A model generated the notes under the pieces. That model saw only the letters and a program-made list of their open reading frames with translations. It was not told the origin of the DNA and made no database searches. A DNA stretch of 64,000 nt from Trametes villosa. Lineage: Eukaryota > Basidiomycota > Agaricomycetes > Polyporales > Polyporaceae. The stretch spans positions 42,340 through 106,339 of the forward strand of contig PUDQ02000094.1 of the NCBI GenBank assembly GCA_002964805.2. The letters run 5' to 3'. A program made the position numbers and the translations under genes. Every line of letters starts with the position of its first letter. The first letter of the stretch is position 1. This document shows, one piece after another, positions 9,572 through 19,612 of the stretch.

Positions 9572-12500
9572 CTAGGTATTCCACTCCGGGACCGCTCTCC
9601 TCAGCCGCAAGAACATATCCCCGTCGAGTGTGTCAATAACTACGTAGTTCGAGGCCCGGGTGCCGTCACCTTCCCCGTCCTTCATTATCAGTGCACCCCG
9701 GAGAATCGATTGGGCTGGAATGAACATGGAGCTTTCCGGGCCACTTGTGGCACGCAACCGACACAGTCCGAGCTCGCGATCCACGTTCCGCCGGGCGCGG
9801 ATGATGTTGAATGGCTTGACGAAAGCGATGGGATACTGGATATCCCGGAAGGTGACCAGGAAGACCAGCTTGAGTTGCGCAAAGCCGATCGTTTGCTCGT
9901 TGGCGTGGTAAATGACGAAGTCGTATCGTGGGGTGTTCTGGAATCTGGGATTGCATCGGAGGTTGTCTGTCTCGAGACGCCAGCTGACGACGGACTCGTA
10001 GTCGACCTTAATGAAACGAGATTCCATGATCTGCCATATGTGAATAGTCGATGAATAAATATTGGAGGCTGTCGACCCAGGGCACGAAGCTTACCTCGTC
10101 CTCCGGCTTGAGAGTCTGATAAACTACACCTGGCGCGGCAATTTGCAGGGAGTTCAGATACTGTTGTAGCCGAATGCGAAAGCGAGAGTAGTCAGAGTCT
10201 ACTTCGGGCGGATGTTGTGCCTCGAGCTCCGCAAGCGAGCATAGGGGCTGCCGAGCACCCAAGTAAATGTGGTGGAATCGGAAGGGCTCGATTTCGGAGG
10301 TGTCAGGTGGAGAAGAGACCTGCGATGTCATGAGTTGATCGAGGGCATCGATGCGGGCGTCCAAGGTCTTGCAGACTGATAAGCGGTGTTCAATCTGAGA
10401 GACCTGAGAGTATTTTGACATGAGAATCAGTTATGTTGCACAAGCCTGGTAGGACTCACCTGGATGTCAGTGTCCTTGAAGTTTGTTTGTCCTTGGTAGA
10501 TGGTTTTCAGAGGCCCGTGCATGTGCTCGAACGGTTTTGTGTTGAAGTTCCGGCTCGCGCCTTTTGAGACGATGTCGTCGATGAGGTGCTGGTGCGCATG
10601 AAGCTTGGGAAAGCTCCAGTTCTTGTCCTCATACTTGGCCGCGTAAGCCTACAATGTGAATGGTCAGCCAATCTAGGAGCAAATGAATGTGCGGGCAATA
10701 GGACTGTGAATACCTGAATGGCTGTTGAAAACCGGGTAAGCTCTGTGGCGTACATTTGTAGGGTATCCTGAGTCTGAACCTCCAGGCCTGCCAGAATATC
10801 CAACACCATGTAGCGTCGGATGCACTGGAGAAGCAAGAGTCCACGGGCAGAGCGATATCGCTGCATAACCGCATAGCTAGCCTGGACTAAGACCTAGACT
10901 CGGAGACATGTCAGTACAGTGGACTAGGCCAAGACATGGGCTCACGACTTTGGATATGTCTTCATATTTTGTTCCATCTGTGAAATTGACTGCTACGACA
11001 GCCTTGAAGTGATTCAGATCAGGCCAGGGTGGAGTCGCATTGAGCCTGATTAAGATGGGTGGCAAGAATTAGTATTGAAAATGCAGGGTGAATTATTTGC
11101 ATACTGGGCGTTAATTTCCTGTACTGCTGCTTGTCCTAGCAGCTCACGCACCACCCACTGGAATTGTGCGAAGAGATGGTCACTGAATAAACCACCATGA
11201 TATGCGTGCAGTCTGTCCCAAGAAAGCGCCCTATACACATTACATGTAAGGACTTTCCAGAAGACGTTCTGAGTAATCAAACATGTGAGATTACTAGTAC
11301 TGTGAAAATCGCAGAGGGAAGTCCATACCTCCACTGGGCGGAGCCCCAGCGGCTTGAGCAAGTCGTTCAGGGCAGTGACGGTGACTGCGGGATCATCCTT
11401 TTGTGCCACGAGCTCCTGTGCAACCTTCTGGTCTCGCAGGGGCCAGAGCGGATGGACGCCCAAGACCGCCTGCTCAGCCTGAGGCACGAGACAGACAGGA
11501 CAGGGACAGAGCCCACGCATGCCACGGGTGAGCGCCATCATGGTCCTGTAGTGCCAGCGAGTTTGTCAGTCATGCTGTCAACATTTGTGCTAACACGCCA
11601 GACGCACTGTTCCTCGTAATCGGCGATGAGCATGAGGATGACAGGGTAAAGGGTACGAATAACACCATCACCGCATTTGACCCTATATCCAGTCTTGGCG
11701 TACGGCGCCAGATCAGCGAGCAAGAACTCGAACACCTTGTGCCAGACAACACGTTTGTGGGTGGTGAAGCCAGGCTTGCCCTCTTCTTCTTCATCTTCAA
11801 CCTGATCATAGCCATATCAGTTTCTGGTTGCACTGGAGCAGCAAACACTTACAATCGGCAAGAAGCCGACTACTTCTGCTCTGCCGTACTTGTCGCTACC
11901 ACGGATGTCGGATGCAAGGTTATCGATGCGTGCCATGATGGGATAGCCCTTTTGACCTCCGAACGACGACAGGCGTGTTTTGTCTGCATACAGGCTGTAC
12001 ACCAGGGCATCGCCATCCTCGGGTATCTCAGACTATGGACGCATAAGCCTGTATCACAACCTGTGAACATGACGACCGAACACCGTACCTCTGCATCCCA
12101 CCACCCATCCGCCGTTGAGGGATTGTCGACGACGCGCATCCAGACGCCTTCGGAGCTCCTCTTGTACTTCCGAGATGCATGCCAGTTGAACTTCGGCGCG
12201 AGAACCGGATCGCGAACGAGTGACATGCCCCACTTGAAGAGAGGCCGGCAGAGAGTGGTATACTCGCGGAGCGTCTCCTTGTACTTCACGGTGAAGTCGT
12301 GCGGCTTATACTATACATCCTTAAGTATCATACATAGAGGCGGACGACATGGAAGAACAGACATTCGTGGAAACATCAGCCGCAACCTCCCAAGCCCGCT
12401 TGACATCGTTGGATGACTTGAAGCTGAACGCCGAGGGCTTGGCCATGATGTGCTGAACCAGCTCCAGCAGCCCGCCGACCTGCTCCTGGTTGAGCCCCGC

Positions 12501-13355
12501 CTTTGTCGTGAACGCCGCAAACTCGTAGTCGATGCGGGACGTGAACGGTTCCCAGGGCGTCAAGTTCAGCCTGGCGGGGTCCAGCGGCTCGGATGGCGGG
12601 TCCGGTTTGTAGTTCTCGAAACGGGCAATTTCCGGGGATTTCCGGGCATGCGGGTGGTAGACAGTGAGGAAGTCATCCTCGTAAAGGTCGGCAGGAGCGT
12701 TGTGGAGGATGGGAGGTTCGAAGGAGGGGAGGCGGAGCGTCATTGGATCAGGAGCGCCCGGCGCTTGGACGGGGTCACCGAAGACGGCCTGCAGCGGCGC
12801 AGTGTTCGTGGGCCCGGCCGAAAGGGACTCGACATCTGGGACGTCCTCAACAGAAACCGATCCTAGGGACAGGGTTAGTAGGCATCTGTGCAGGTGTGTA
12901 TGGGCACGTACGCCGTTGCCGATGATCATCGTGGATGGGCGGGTTCACGGGGATGTCGTGCACGGCAGCTAAGGCGACGTTGTGAAGCTCTAACGCCGGA
13001 AGAGTAAGCTCAGTACTCACCACTGGCCATGGTCGCGTGCGCGTGCGGCTCCTCCACAGGCGGTGGCGGCGGTACGTCCGAGTCCTGCAATCCCGACGCT
13101 ACCGGCGCCGCTGCGGCGAGGGGTATGTTAGGGCCAGCTTGAGGTTCTGATGAAGTATCAGTACTGAGAATTGTACAGAGAATGTAAACAGTACGTACCA
13201 GCGAGCAAATGATCAGCTAGTTCCTGCGCGGCGTCCTCGATCCGTCTGCGCAGATTGCAGGCGCGTAAATGCGAGGGCATCCCATTCGGGTTGTACAAGG
13301 TCCCGCATCTCGGGCAGGGAGCCTTCGCCTCGGTCGGCTTTCTTCCTCGCTTCAT
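9572..13355 (-). CDS. Plavaka-type transposase (CACTA/EnSpm-related DNA transposon)
   Basis: Multi-exon gene starting at the ATG at 13355 with a C2H2-like finger (CPRCGTLYNPNGMPSHLRAC). In-phase exons include 13355-13199 and 13146-13021, then regions matching the agaricomycete Plavaka family in order: PWEPFTSRIDYEFAAF, YSLYADKTRLSSFGGQKGYP, KTGYRVKCGDGVIRTLYPVI, LMLIADYEEQ, ALTRGMRGLCPCPVCLVPQ, YRALSWDRLHAYHGGLFSDH, DLNHFKAVVAVNFTDGTKYE, NFNTKPFEHMHGPLK and the C-terminal beta-rich RYDFVIYHANEQTIGFAQL. The product would cut and paste the element in the nucleus. Introns are 45-65 bp. I saw no in-frame stop or frameshift, so it may be functional, but terminal inverted repeats were not found. 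It sits about 4 kb from a TET/JBP-like gene. Confidence 0.8.
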
Positions 13356-13456
13356 GGTGAACCTGGAGCGGATCGCGGAGGGACAGTAGAGACTGGGGAC
13401 AACGCTATTGTGGCAAGGTTGAGGGCACAACTCTACTTCCAGCGCTGCCGCGCCGC

Positions 13457-16454
13457 TCAGATAAGTTCGCACTCACTATAGATCCTCGGCTTGATGATAT
13501 GAGCTTGATGGTATAACAGGACTATTCGACAGCGGGCCACAGCAATGTAGATACAGTTAAGAACAAGACGAGAGTGGTGGTACAGGACACCGCGCCCTGC
13601 GCAACCCCGCGCGATCCTCTGTGATACCATCGCGAAGCCTCCCGCGATCGCTTGATCGGCGCGATAACGATCTCGGAATCGCGAGTGCCGCACGAGTTCA
13701 TCGAGATATCTCAGGCACCCGCGTCTGGCATCCGGAGGGCCGCTCCGGGCTTGGAGGTAGCGCTCGAGGGGCGGGCCATGCTCCCGAGCGCCTCCCGTTG
13801 GCCGCGAGAAAGATCCCGAGGGGGCCGGAGGGCGCTCCGAGGTTGGCGCCCTCGGGATGCCCCTAAGCTTTCTCCGACAAGGGGAGGATCCCTGCTCACC
13901 CGTCGCGTTCTCGCTCTCGTCGTGCCTGTCGCTAGTAGCGGCAGGCAGTTGGGAAGGTCCGGCGACGGGTGCCTCCTGCATGTCCTCCATCGCGCGAGCG
14001 GGGGAGTACGGCGGAGGTGGGACTCCGTCATCGGGATGGGTACCCGTCACTACGTGTGACGGGGTCGAGGCAATGCTCGACGGTTCGGCGACCGCAGTTA
14101 TGGCGGTCGCGGTGGTGGTGGTGGACGCGTCGGTCATGTCGACGTCGTCGGTGGTAACGGCAGGCGCCTCGGGCGCCTGCGGGGGTGCGGGTGCTGGCGC
14201 GGGTGCTGGTGCTGGTGCGGGCGCGGGTGCAGGTGCGGGCGCATTGGGTGGCGGTAGTGGGCCGCCTGTAGCGACCGGTCCCAGGTCCTGTGAACTGGGC
14301 ACGACTCCGACGTTGAGGGTCGAATTCGGGCCGCCATCCATTTGAGGCAGCGACGACCGAAGGTCGCGCCCGTTCCGCTCGTTGCGGCACAGTCTCGCGA
14401 GCGGTAGGAACCGCTCCGCAGCCGTTGGGGTAAGGCCGCGCGCCGCAAACCAGCGCGCTAGGTGGAACAACGTCGTGCTTGCGACGTCGTTGGGGTAGGG
14501 GCCCGGGTGGTAGCTAGTACCTACGGGGTACTGCCCCTGCTCTACCACGTAACAGTAGAGCCCCGGCACTGAGGAGAGCCAGTGGGCGAGGGTCACCCAG
14601 TGCCCTCGCGGCCCCAGTGGCGTGCTGCGCGGCAGCATCGCTCGAACGTCAACGTGGTATTCCACGCTGTGCGTTGTAGGAAGCCCATTTGGCTCCCGCT
14701 CCATCCACTGAGGGATACGGCGCTCATCAACGCCGTACCAGGCCTGCCACACAGCAGGCGGGTCACTGAAGCTCGGCTGGTTTGGGGCCGGCGCCGTGCG
14801 CTGGGCACGCAGCTTCAGCTTGACCTCCCGCCACTCAGCGGGCGTCCGCTTGCGCGAGAGGGTTGACGACGGCGGCGGCAAGTGCGCCGTCGACGCATGC
14901 TCGAGTCCAGGGGGGGGTGTTTCCCCGGGAGTCGGCTCGTTGAAACGCCGCAATCAGCGGCGGTGGCGCCTCTCGACGCCACGACGATTGTAGCTGGTTA
15001 AGGCCAGCCACTCCGGTGTACTCCGAGTGGGAGTTCACTTGACCAATTAGGTTGCGGATGCGGTGAGCCGCCTCACCCGTATCACGGCGAGCAGCCATGA
15101 TGATGTTGTTGGCGTCCGCGACGGACACCGGCACGTAGTTGTACCAGTGCCCCGCAAGACGCGGGTCCGAATCGGTGGGGAGGGCCAACAGGTGGTACGG
15201 CCACCCGGGGACCCTCGCCACATCCGTCGCTGGTTGCGGCGGAGGTTGCGTGCCAAACGGCGCGCCCTGACCCGGAGCATGTGCCGGGCCAGTGTCGCGA
15301 CGAGCACGACGATACCGGTTTTGAGAGACGAGTCTCTCGATCCGCCTCTCGTCGATATCGTCGTCCTCGTCGCTCGTCGCGTTCTCCCAGTCCACCATAG
15401 GGTGGTCCCGGTCCGCGGATGTCGACGAGGTCGGCATCGCCGTCGAGTTTGACGGTCCTGCCACGTTTGGCGTCGTCATCTGCGACGCTCCAGTCCTCGA
15501 TGGTCCTGCCCCGCTGGGCAGCGACACGATCGGCATCAAGCTGGGCCCAGCAGACGGCGCTGAGCTCCTTGATGTCGACGCGAACGACCTATCGTTCGCA
15601 GTATCCCTCCTCCGAGGGCTGAGTTCCCTCGGGTCGCGTCGTTGTTCGTCGCGCGGAGGCGACGCCCTCCTGTGCCGAGCCCGACTGAGCTCAGCCTCCA
15701 ACTGCGAGCGCACTTCATCGCGCTCGCGCTCGTACTTGTCGCGCTCCTGGTGAGCGGCCTCGCGCTCGCTCCGGTACCTGTCCCGGATCGACTTCGTCTC
15801 GTTGACGAGCTCCTTCATCTTCTGGAGCTTCGCCTCGAGCTCCGCGATCCGATCGCGGCTCCTCCCCTCCTCCACCCTCTGGTGCTCCTCGAAGTGCCGC
15901 CAGAACCGCTGCTGCAGTTCTGACTGGACGCGCGTCTGCGCGTCCCGGAACGTCGAGTCTGACGCCGCCGAGTTGTAGTGGCGGACAAAGTCCGCGCACA
16001 CAGCGCAGTTGTCGCTGTGCGCGACCAACAAATGTTGGCCCGCTACGGGCGCCCAGGTCATGCTCGAGAAGGGCATGAGGGGGATGCCACCAGTCTGTGG
16101 CATCGGCGCGCTCGAACTGGGCGCGCTCTGGAATGCAGGACCCGCTTGATGCGGGAACTGGAAGCCGCCGCCGTACGGAAACCCGTAGGCGGGCATGCCC
16201 TGCGAGAAGGCATGCGGGAACTGCTGGGGGTGGGTTACCCCCGGCATGGACGAGAACGCGGGAGCTGCTGCTTGTTGCGGCAGCAGGAACTGATGAGGTT
16301 GGGGGAAGGGGCCGCTGGTTGCGACCCCTGTTGCTCCGAGGCTTGCTGCCCGGAGCCGCTGGCTTGTGTGTTGTCTTGGGGGGTGTCGTTCATGGCGCGG
16401 GCGTTGTTGTTGGTGGTGGTGGTGAGGTGGCAGAGGTCGGTTATGACCCTGCAT
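13457..16454 (-). CDS. Element A 3' ORF (downstream of pol), frameshifted
   Basis: Two overlapping open frames follow pol on the same strand. The first (ATG 16454 to stop 14835) has an N-terminal His/Gln/Pro/Phe-rich low-complexity part, a coiled coil (EELEAKLQKMKELVNETKS-like, about 15900-15690), a Ser/Arg/Pro linker and an ordered end (GHWYNYVPVSVADANNIIMA). The second (to 13457) has VTLAHWLSSVPGLYCYVVEQ and a Pro-Ala repeat (PAPAPAPAPA). They connect through a G8 run at 14910-14917; one base fewer would fuse them into about 1000 residues. The homologous ORF in element B is continuous there. No signal peptide or membrane segment was seen, so it is not a classical envelope. Function unknown; a structural or nucleic-acid-binding role is inference. 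Confidence 0.6.
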
Positions 16455-16584
16455 TCGCGAGGTCGCCGTCTTAAAGCGCCGGTGGAGTCCGAACGCGTCG
16501 GTGGCTGCCTCGCGCACGCGAGCCTGCACGTGACGTACTACTTCACGGTCACGCGCTCTCTGCGCGTGCACTGTCCTTCACCAT

Positions 16585-19145
16585 GACTACCCACTCAGGT
16601 AGTCTTGACCACGAAGCGCATGTTGCGCTTCGTACATCCGCTAAGTCTTGGCGGATGTTTTCTTGGGCAACGCGCGCCAAGCAGATACGCCCATTAGACG
16701 ACAATATTCGTCTAATGCTACGAGCTCCTTGCAGTGCTCGTAGGGTTCCCAGGTATGGTCCCCCATCGTCCACCGCACGTGGAACTGGCACTTGTTGCCA
16801 TTCCATTTGTGGCCGATAATCTCTTCCACCAACCATTCGGTGGAGTCTTCATTGCCAAAGTCGTAATACGACTTCGCCTCACGATGTGGGAATACCGCAT
16901 CGTCGTTTGGCTTATAGTGTCGTAATAGCGACGCGTGGAACCGAGGGTGTATCCTTCGGTTCCGGAGTTCTTCTGGTAGCTCCAGTACGTAGTTTGACGT
17001 ACTGGGTATGCTTTCGATTATAGCATACGGTCCGATGTATTTAGGCACGAGCTTTCGTGCTCGGCCCTTAGGTATCGACAAATTCTTTGTCGATAGGTAT
17101 ACCTTGTCCCCGACTTCAAAGTCGGGTTCGGCTTGCCTATGCTTATTCGCATAGTGTGTCTGGCGCACTCGCGCCTCGATGATGGCATCATGCGCCATCT
17201 CCAAGTTCGCCTTGGCTCTGAGTGCGAACTCTCGCACTCCTCGAAACGGAGTGTCCATTCCGATTCCGTTCATAGAACGCGGGAGATACCCGTAGTTCAA
17301 CTCGAACGGAGCGAACCCTGTGGTAGAACTTACCGCAGAGTTGATAGCGAACTCCGCTATCGGTAGCTTCTCATACCAGTCCAACTGGTCTGGAGCTACC
17401 AGTGCACGGAGTATCTGCGACACTGAGCGTATACTACGCTCAGATAATCCATCCGTCTGTGGATGGAACGACGTGGACATAAGCAGCTTCGCCCCCATAA
17501 GGCGATGCAACTCCTTCCAGAACTTGGAAGTGAACTTCGAGTCTCTATCAGAGACTATGGAGTCCGGTAGCCCGTGTAGACGGACTACTTCCCGGAAGTA
17601 GACCAGCGCCAGGTCTGACGCTATGTCGGTTGTCTTGATGGGTATGAGGTGTACCATTGAGGTTAACCGACAGACTACAATCCATATGTAGTCGTATCCG
17701 TGCGAGGGCGGAAACGGGCCGAAGAAATCCATGGACATAGACGTCCATGGAACCGTAGGTATCGGTAGCGAATGTAACAGCCCTATAGGGGGCTGTGTAC
17801 TTATTTTTGTGGTGTGGCACACGACGCACGAAATGCAGAATTTATCTACATCCTTGCGCAATGCGGGCCACCAAAACCACTTGTGCACGTACTCTGACGT
17901 GCGCTGAGGTCCAAGATGTCCAAGCGCGCTATGCGCTTGGTCTAACACGAGCTCTTGAAGGGCCCGTTTCCGATACAGACCACGAGGTATACACAATACC
18001 TCGTCGCCTTCACGGTTCTTGGTGTATATCACACCCTCGCGCATTACGAATGCGCGATGCTGAGTAGGCCGTTCCAGTATTTTCTGGAACGTCGGGTCAT
18101 TAACATAACCTGACTTGACGGCTTTCAGAAAGCCGTCGTCTCCCTCTACCCAGACACGCAATGAGGGACCCGCAGAGAGCGAGTCCGACAGCGTCACGTT
18201 GTCGCTGTTCGTGGGCACTGCAGTTACCAAAACAGGTGCATGTGCAGCGTAACGAGCCGATTCTACGACTCGTTCCTGTATTGGTTCTTGCACGCGTGCA
18301 GCGTGCGTGTTTTCTGCTTCTAACTGTGCGAGTTTTCGCGCGGATCGACGCAGGACTCGAGCTGCACGTAGCTCGATGAGTCGGGAGAAGGGGAGATCAT
18401 CCCCTTCAGGATCTAGCCGCAAGTCGGCATTAACATAGTCGAAATCTTCGGCTAGTTCCTCTATGTCGTCGTGTTCGAAGTAGCGGGACAAACAGTCCGC
18501 TACTTTGTTCAGTTTACCTGGAATATAGGTAATCGTCTTGTCGAACCTCGATAAGAATTCGTACCACCGTATCTGACGGTGGTTAGGACGCTCGAGTCCC
18601 TCAAGGAACTCGAGAGCTCTATGGTCAGTGACTATATTGAGCTTTCGTCCTATGAGCTTGTCCTCCCACTTGAACAAGCCTTCCATGATGGCGAGAGCTT
18701 CTTGCTCGTAGGTGCGATACGCCCGTTGTGCGGACGTAAATTTCTTCGACAGGAACCCGGCTGGCCTGCAAGTTTGCCAGTCGGGTCCTTGCCCGTATAA
18801 CGCTCCGAGTCCATACACGGACGCATCACAGATCAGCCAAATGGGATCTGCGGAAGCCGGATCTATCGGCTTCAGTATGGGCACCTTACACGCGAGTGCT
18901 TTGATAGACTCAAAGCACTTGTCGTGCAGTGCGCGCCATACGAACGGACGGTCGTTATGGACCATGTCCGATAACGGCGATGTGTACGCCGTTACATCTG
19001 GCATAAAATGTGCCAGATAGTTCACTAGTCCGAGGAACCGCTGCACCTCGTTATACGAGCGAGGTGTCCGCCAGTTCCTGATACGGCTCATCTTGTCCGT
19101 ATCGGCGTGTAGTCCCTTGTCATCTATTCGGTGACCGAGGCAATC
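16585..19145 (-). repeat. Hairpin-tiled coding DNA of element A (best-sampled block)
   Basis: Perfect short inverted repeats follow one another: 16585-16604 (7-bp stem), 16611-16633 (ACGAAGCGCA/TGCGCTTCGT, 10 bp), 16634-16658 (8 bp), 16692-16717 (10 bp), 16718-16743 (8 bp). Further on are CCAGTACGT/ACGTACTGG, TATCGACAAA/TTTGTCGATA, CCCGACTT/AAGTCGGG, GAGTGCGA/TCGCACTC, CTGAGCGTA/TACGCTCAG, CGAGGTAT/ATACCTCG, GACGGCTTT/AAAGCCGTC and many more. Loops are mostly 2-10 nt. The same texture covers the 3' ORF, the RT parts (26423-27030, 42419-42825), gag (45534-48019, 53267-53709) and the LTR. The coding frame stays open through it. Confidence 0.85.
16641..19145 (-). CDS. Element A pol, 3' part: RNase H, integrase, chromodomain
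   Basis: From the C insertion the frame reads LGHRIDDKGLHADTDKM (end of RT), RNase H (WLICDASVYGLGALYGQG), the integrase HHCC finger (HSALGHLGPQRTSEYVHKWF with CISCVVC), the integrase core with Asp in SMDFFGPFP, Asp in VSDRDSKFTSKFW and Glu in QTDGLSERSIRSV, and a C-terminal chromodomain (LVEEIIGHKWNGNKCQFHVR, GDHTWEPYEHC). Chromodomains of chromovirus integrases bind modified histone tails and bias insertion towards heterochromatin. The first ~14 residues of the longest open frame come from LTR C, not from pol. No internal stop from 19145 to 16641. Confidence 0.85.
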   Translation of the reverse strand, partial: DCLGHRIDDKGLHADTDKMSRIRNWRTPRSYNEVQRFLGLVNYLAHFMPDVTAYTSPLSDMVHNDRPFVWRALHDKCFESIKALACKVPILKPIDPASADPIWLICDASVYGLGALYGQGPDWQTCRPAGFLSKKFTSAQRAYRTYEQEALAIMEGLFKWEDKLIGRKLNIVTDHRALEFLEGLERPNHRQIRWYEFLSRFDKTITYIPGKLNKVADCLSRYFEHDDIEELAEDFDYVNADLRLDPEGDDLPFSRLIELRAARVLRRSARKLAQLEAENTHAARVQEPIQERVVESARYAAHAPVLVTAVPTNSDNVTLSDSLSAGPSLRVWVEGDDGFLKAVKSGYVNDPTFQKILERPTQHRAFVMREGVIYTKNREGDEVLCIPRGLYRKRALQELVLDQAHSALGHLGPQRTSEYVHKWFWWPALRKDVDKFCISCVVCHTTKISTQPPIGLLHSLPIPTVPWTSMSMDFFGPFPPSHGYDYIWIVVCRLTSMVHLIPIKTTDIASDLALVYFREVVRLHGLPDSIVSDRDSKFTSKFWKELHRLMGAKLLMSTSFHPQTDGLSERSIRSVSQILRALVAPDQLDWYEKLPIAEFAINSAVSSTTGFAPFELNYGYLPRSMNGIGMDTPFRGVREFALRAKANLEMAHDAIIEARVRQTHYANKHRQAEPDFEVGDKVYLSTKNLSIPKGRARKLVPKYIGPYAIIESIPSTSNYVLELPEELRNRRIHPRFHASLLRHYKPNDDAVFPHREAKSYYDFGNEDSTEWLVEEIIGHKWNGNKCQFHVRWTMGDHTWEPYEHCKELVALDEYCRLMGVSAWRALPKKTSAKT

Positions 19146-19601
19146 TGTCGCGGAGCTAGGCCCGGCACGACGAGGTACTGCACACAACTAAGAAAACTAA
19201 AACGATCTAACTCCCGGGGTGGTGGACGAAAGTCTCACAACACCTGAGCGTAGGTTCTCACGGCGAATCTAGCCCAAAGACCAAGTTAACATTCAGAACA
19301 TAAGAGCGAATACAAAACAAGGCTTACCTAGCCCAAAGACCAAGAGGTCAAGATGAGGGCTAGGGTCGCTACAGGGGTCCTTATATACTAAGCAAGGGGG
19401 GCCAAACATGTACAAATGTAGAGGTGGTCTGTGCGCACAATGCACTCAACCTGCAGGTAGGGATCAGGTGATGAGTCCCGTGATCTATCTACTCTAACTC
19501 TAAGTCCCGTGCGTGCTAAGTACCGTAGAATGGCCGTAGAAAAGCAGGAGAAATGCGGAAAAATATGGAAAAATACAGGGCGTCTAGTCGTCTCCATGAC
19601 A
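19146..19601 (-). repeat. Element C 3' LTR
   Basis: Begins TGTCGCGGAGC and ends CTCCATGACA in plus-strand reading. It differs from the right-hand copy at AACTAAGAAAA/AACTACGAAAA, GACGAAAGTC/GACGAAGGTC and CCATGACA/CCACGACA. It contains the same TATATAAGG box and AGGTCAAGAT motif as the 5' copy. Confidence 0.9.
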
Positions 19602-19612
19602 TTACCCCCCCT

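Noticed and set aside
16585..19145. CRISPR-like or other regularly spaced repeat array
   Set aside because: The stems differ in sequence from one hairpin to the next, there is no constant repeat, and the region codes for RNase H and integrase.
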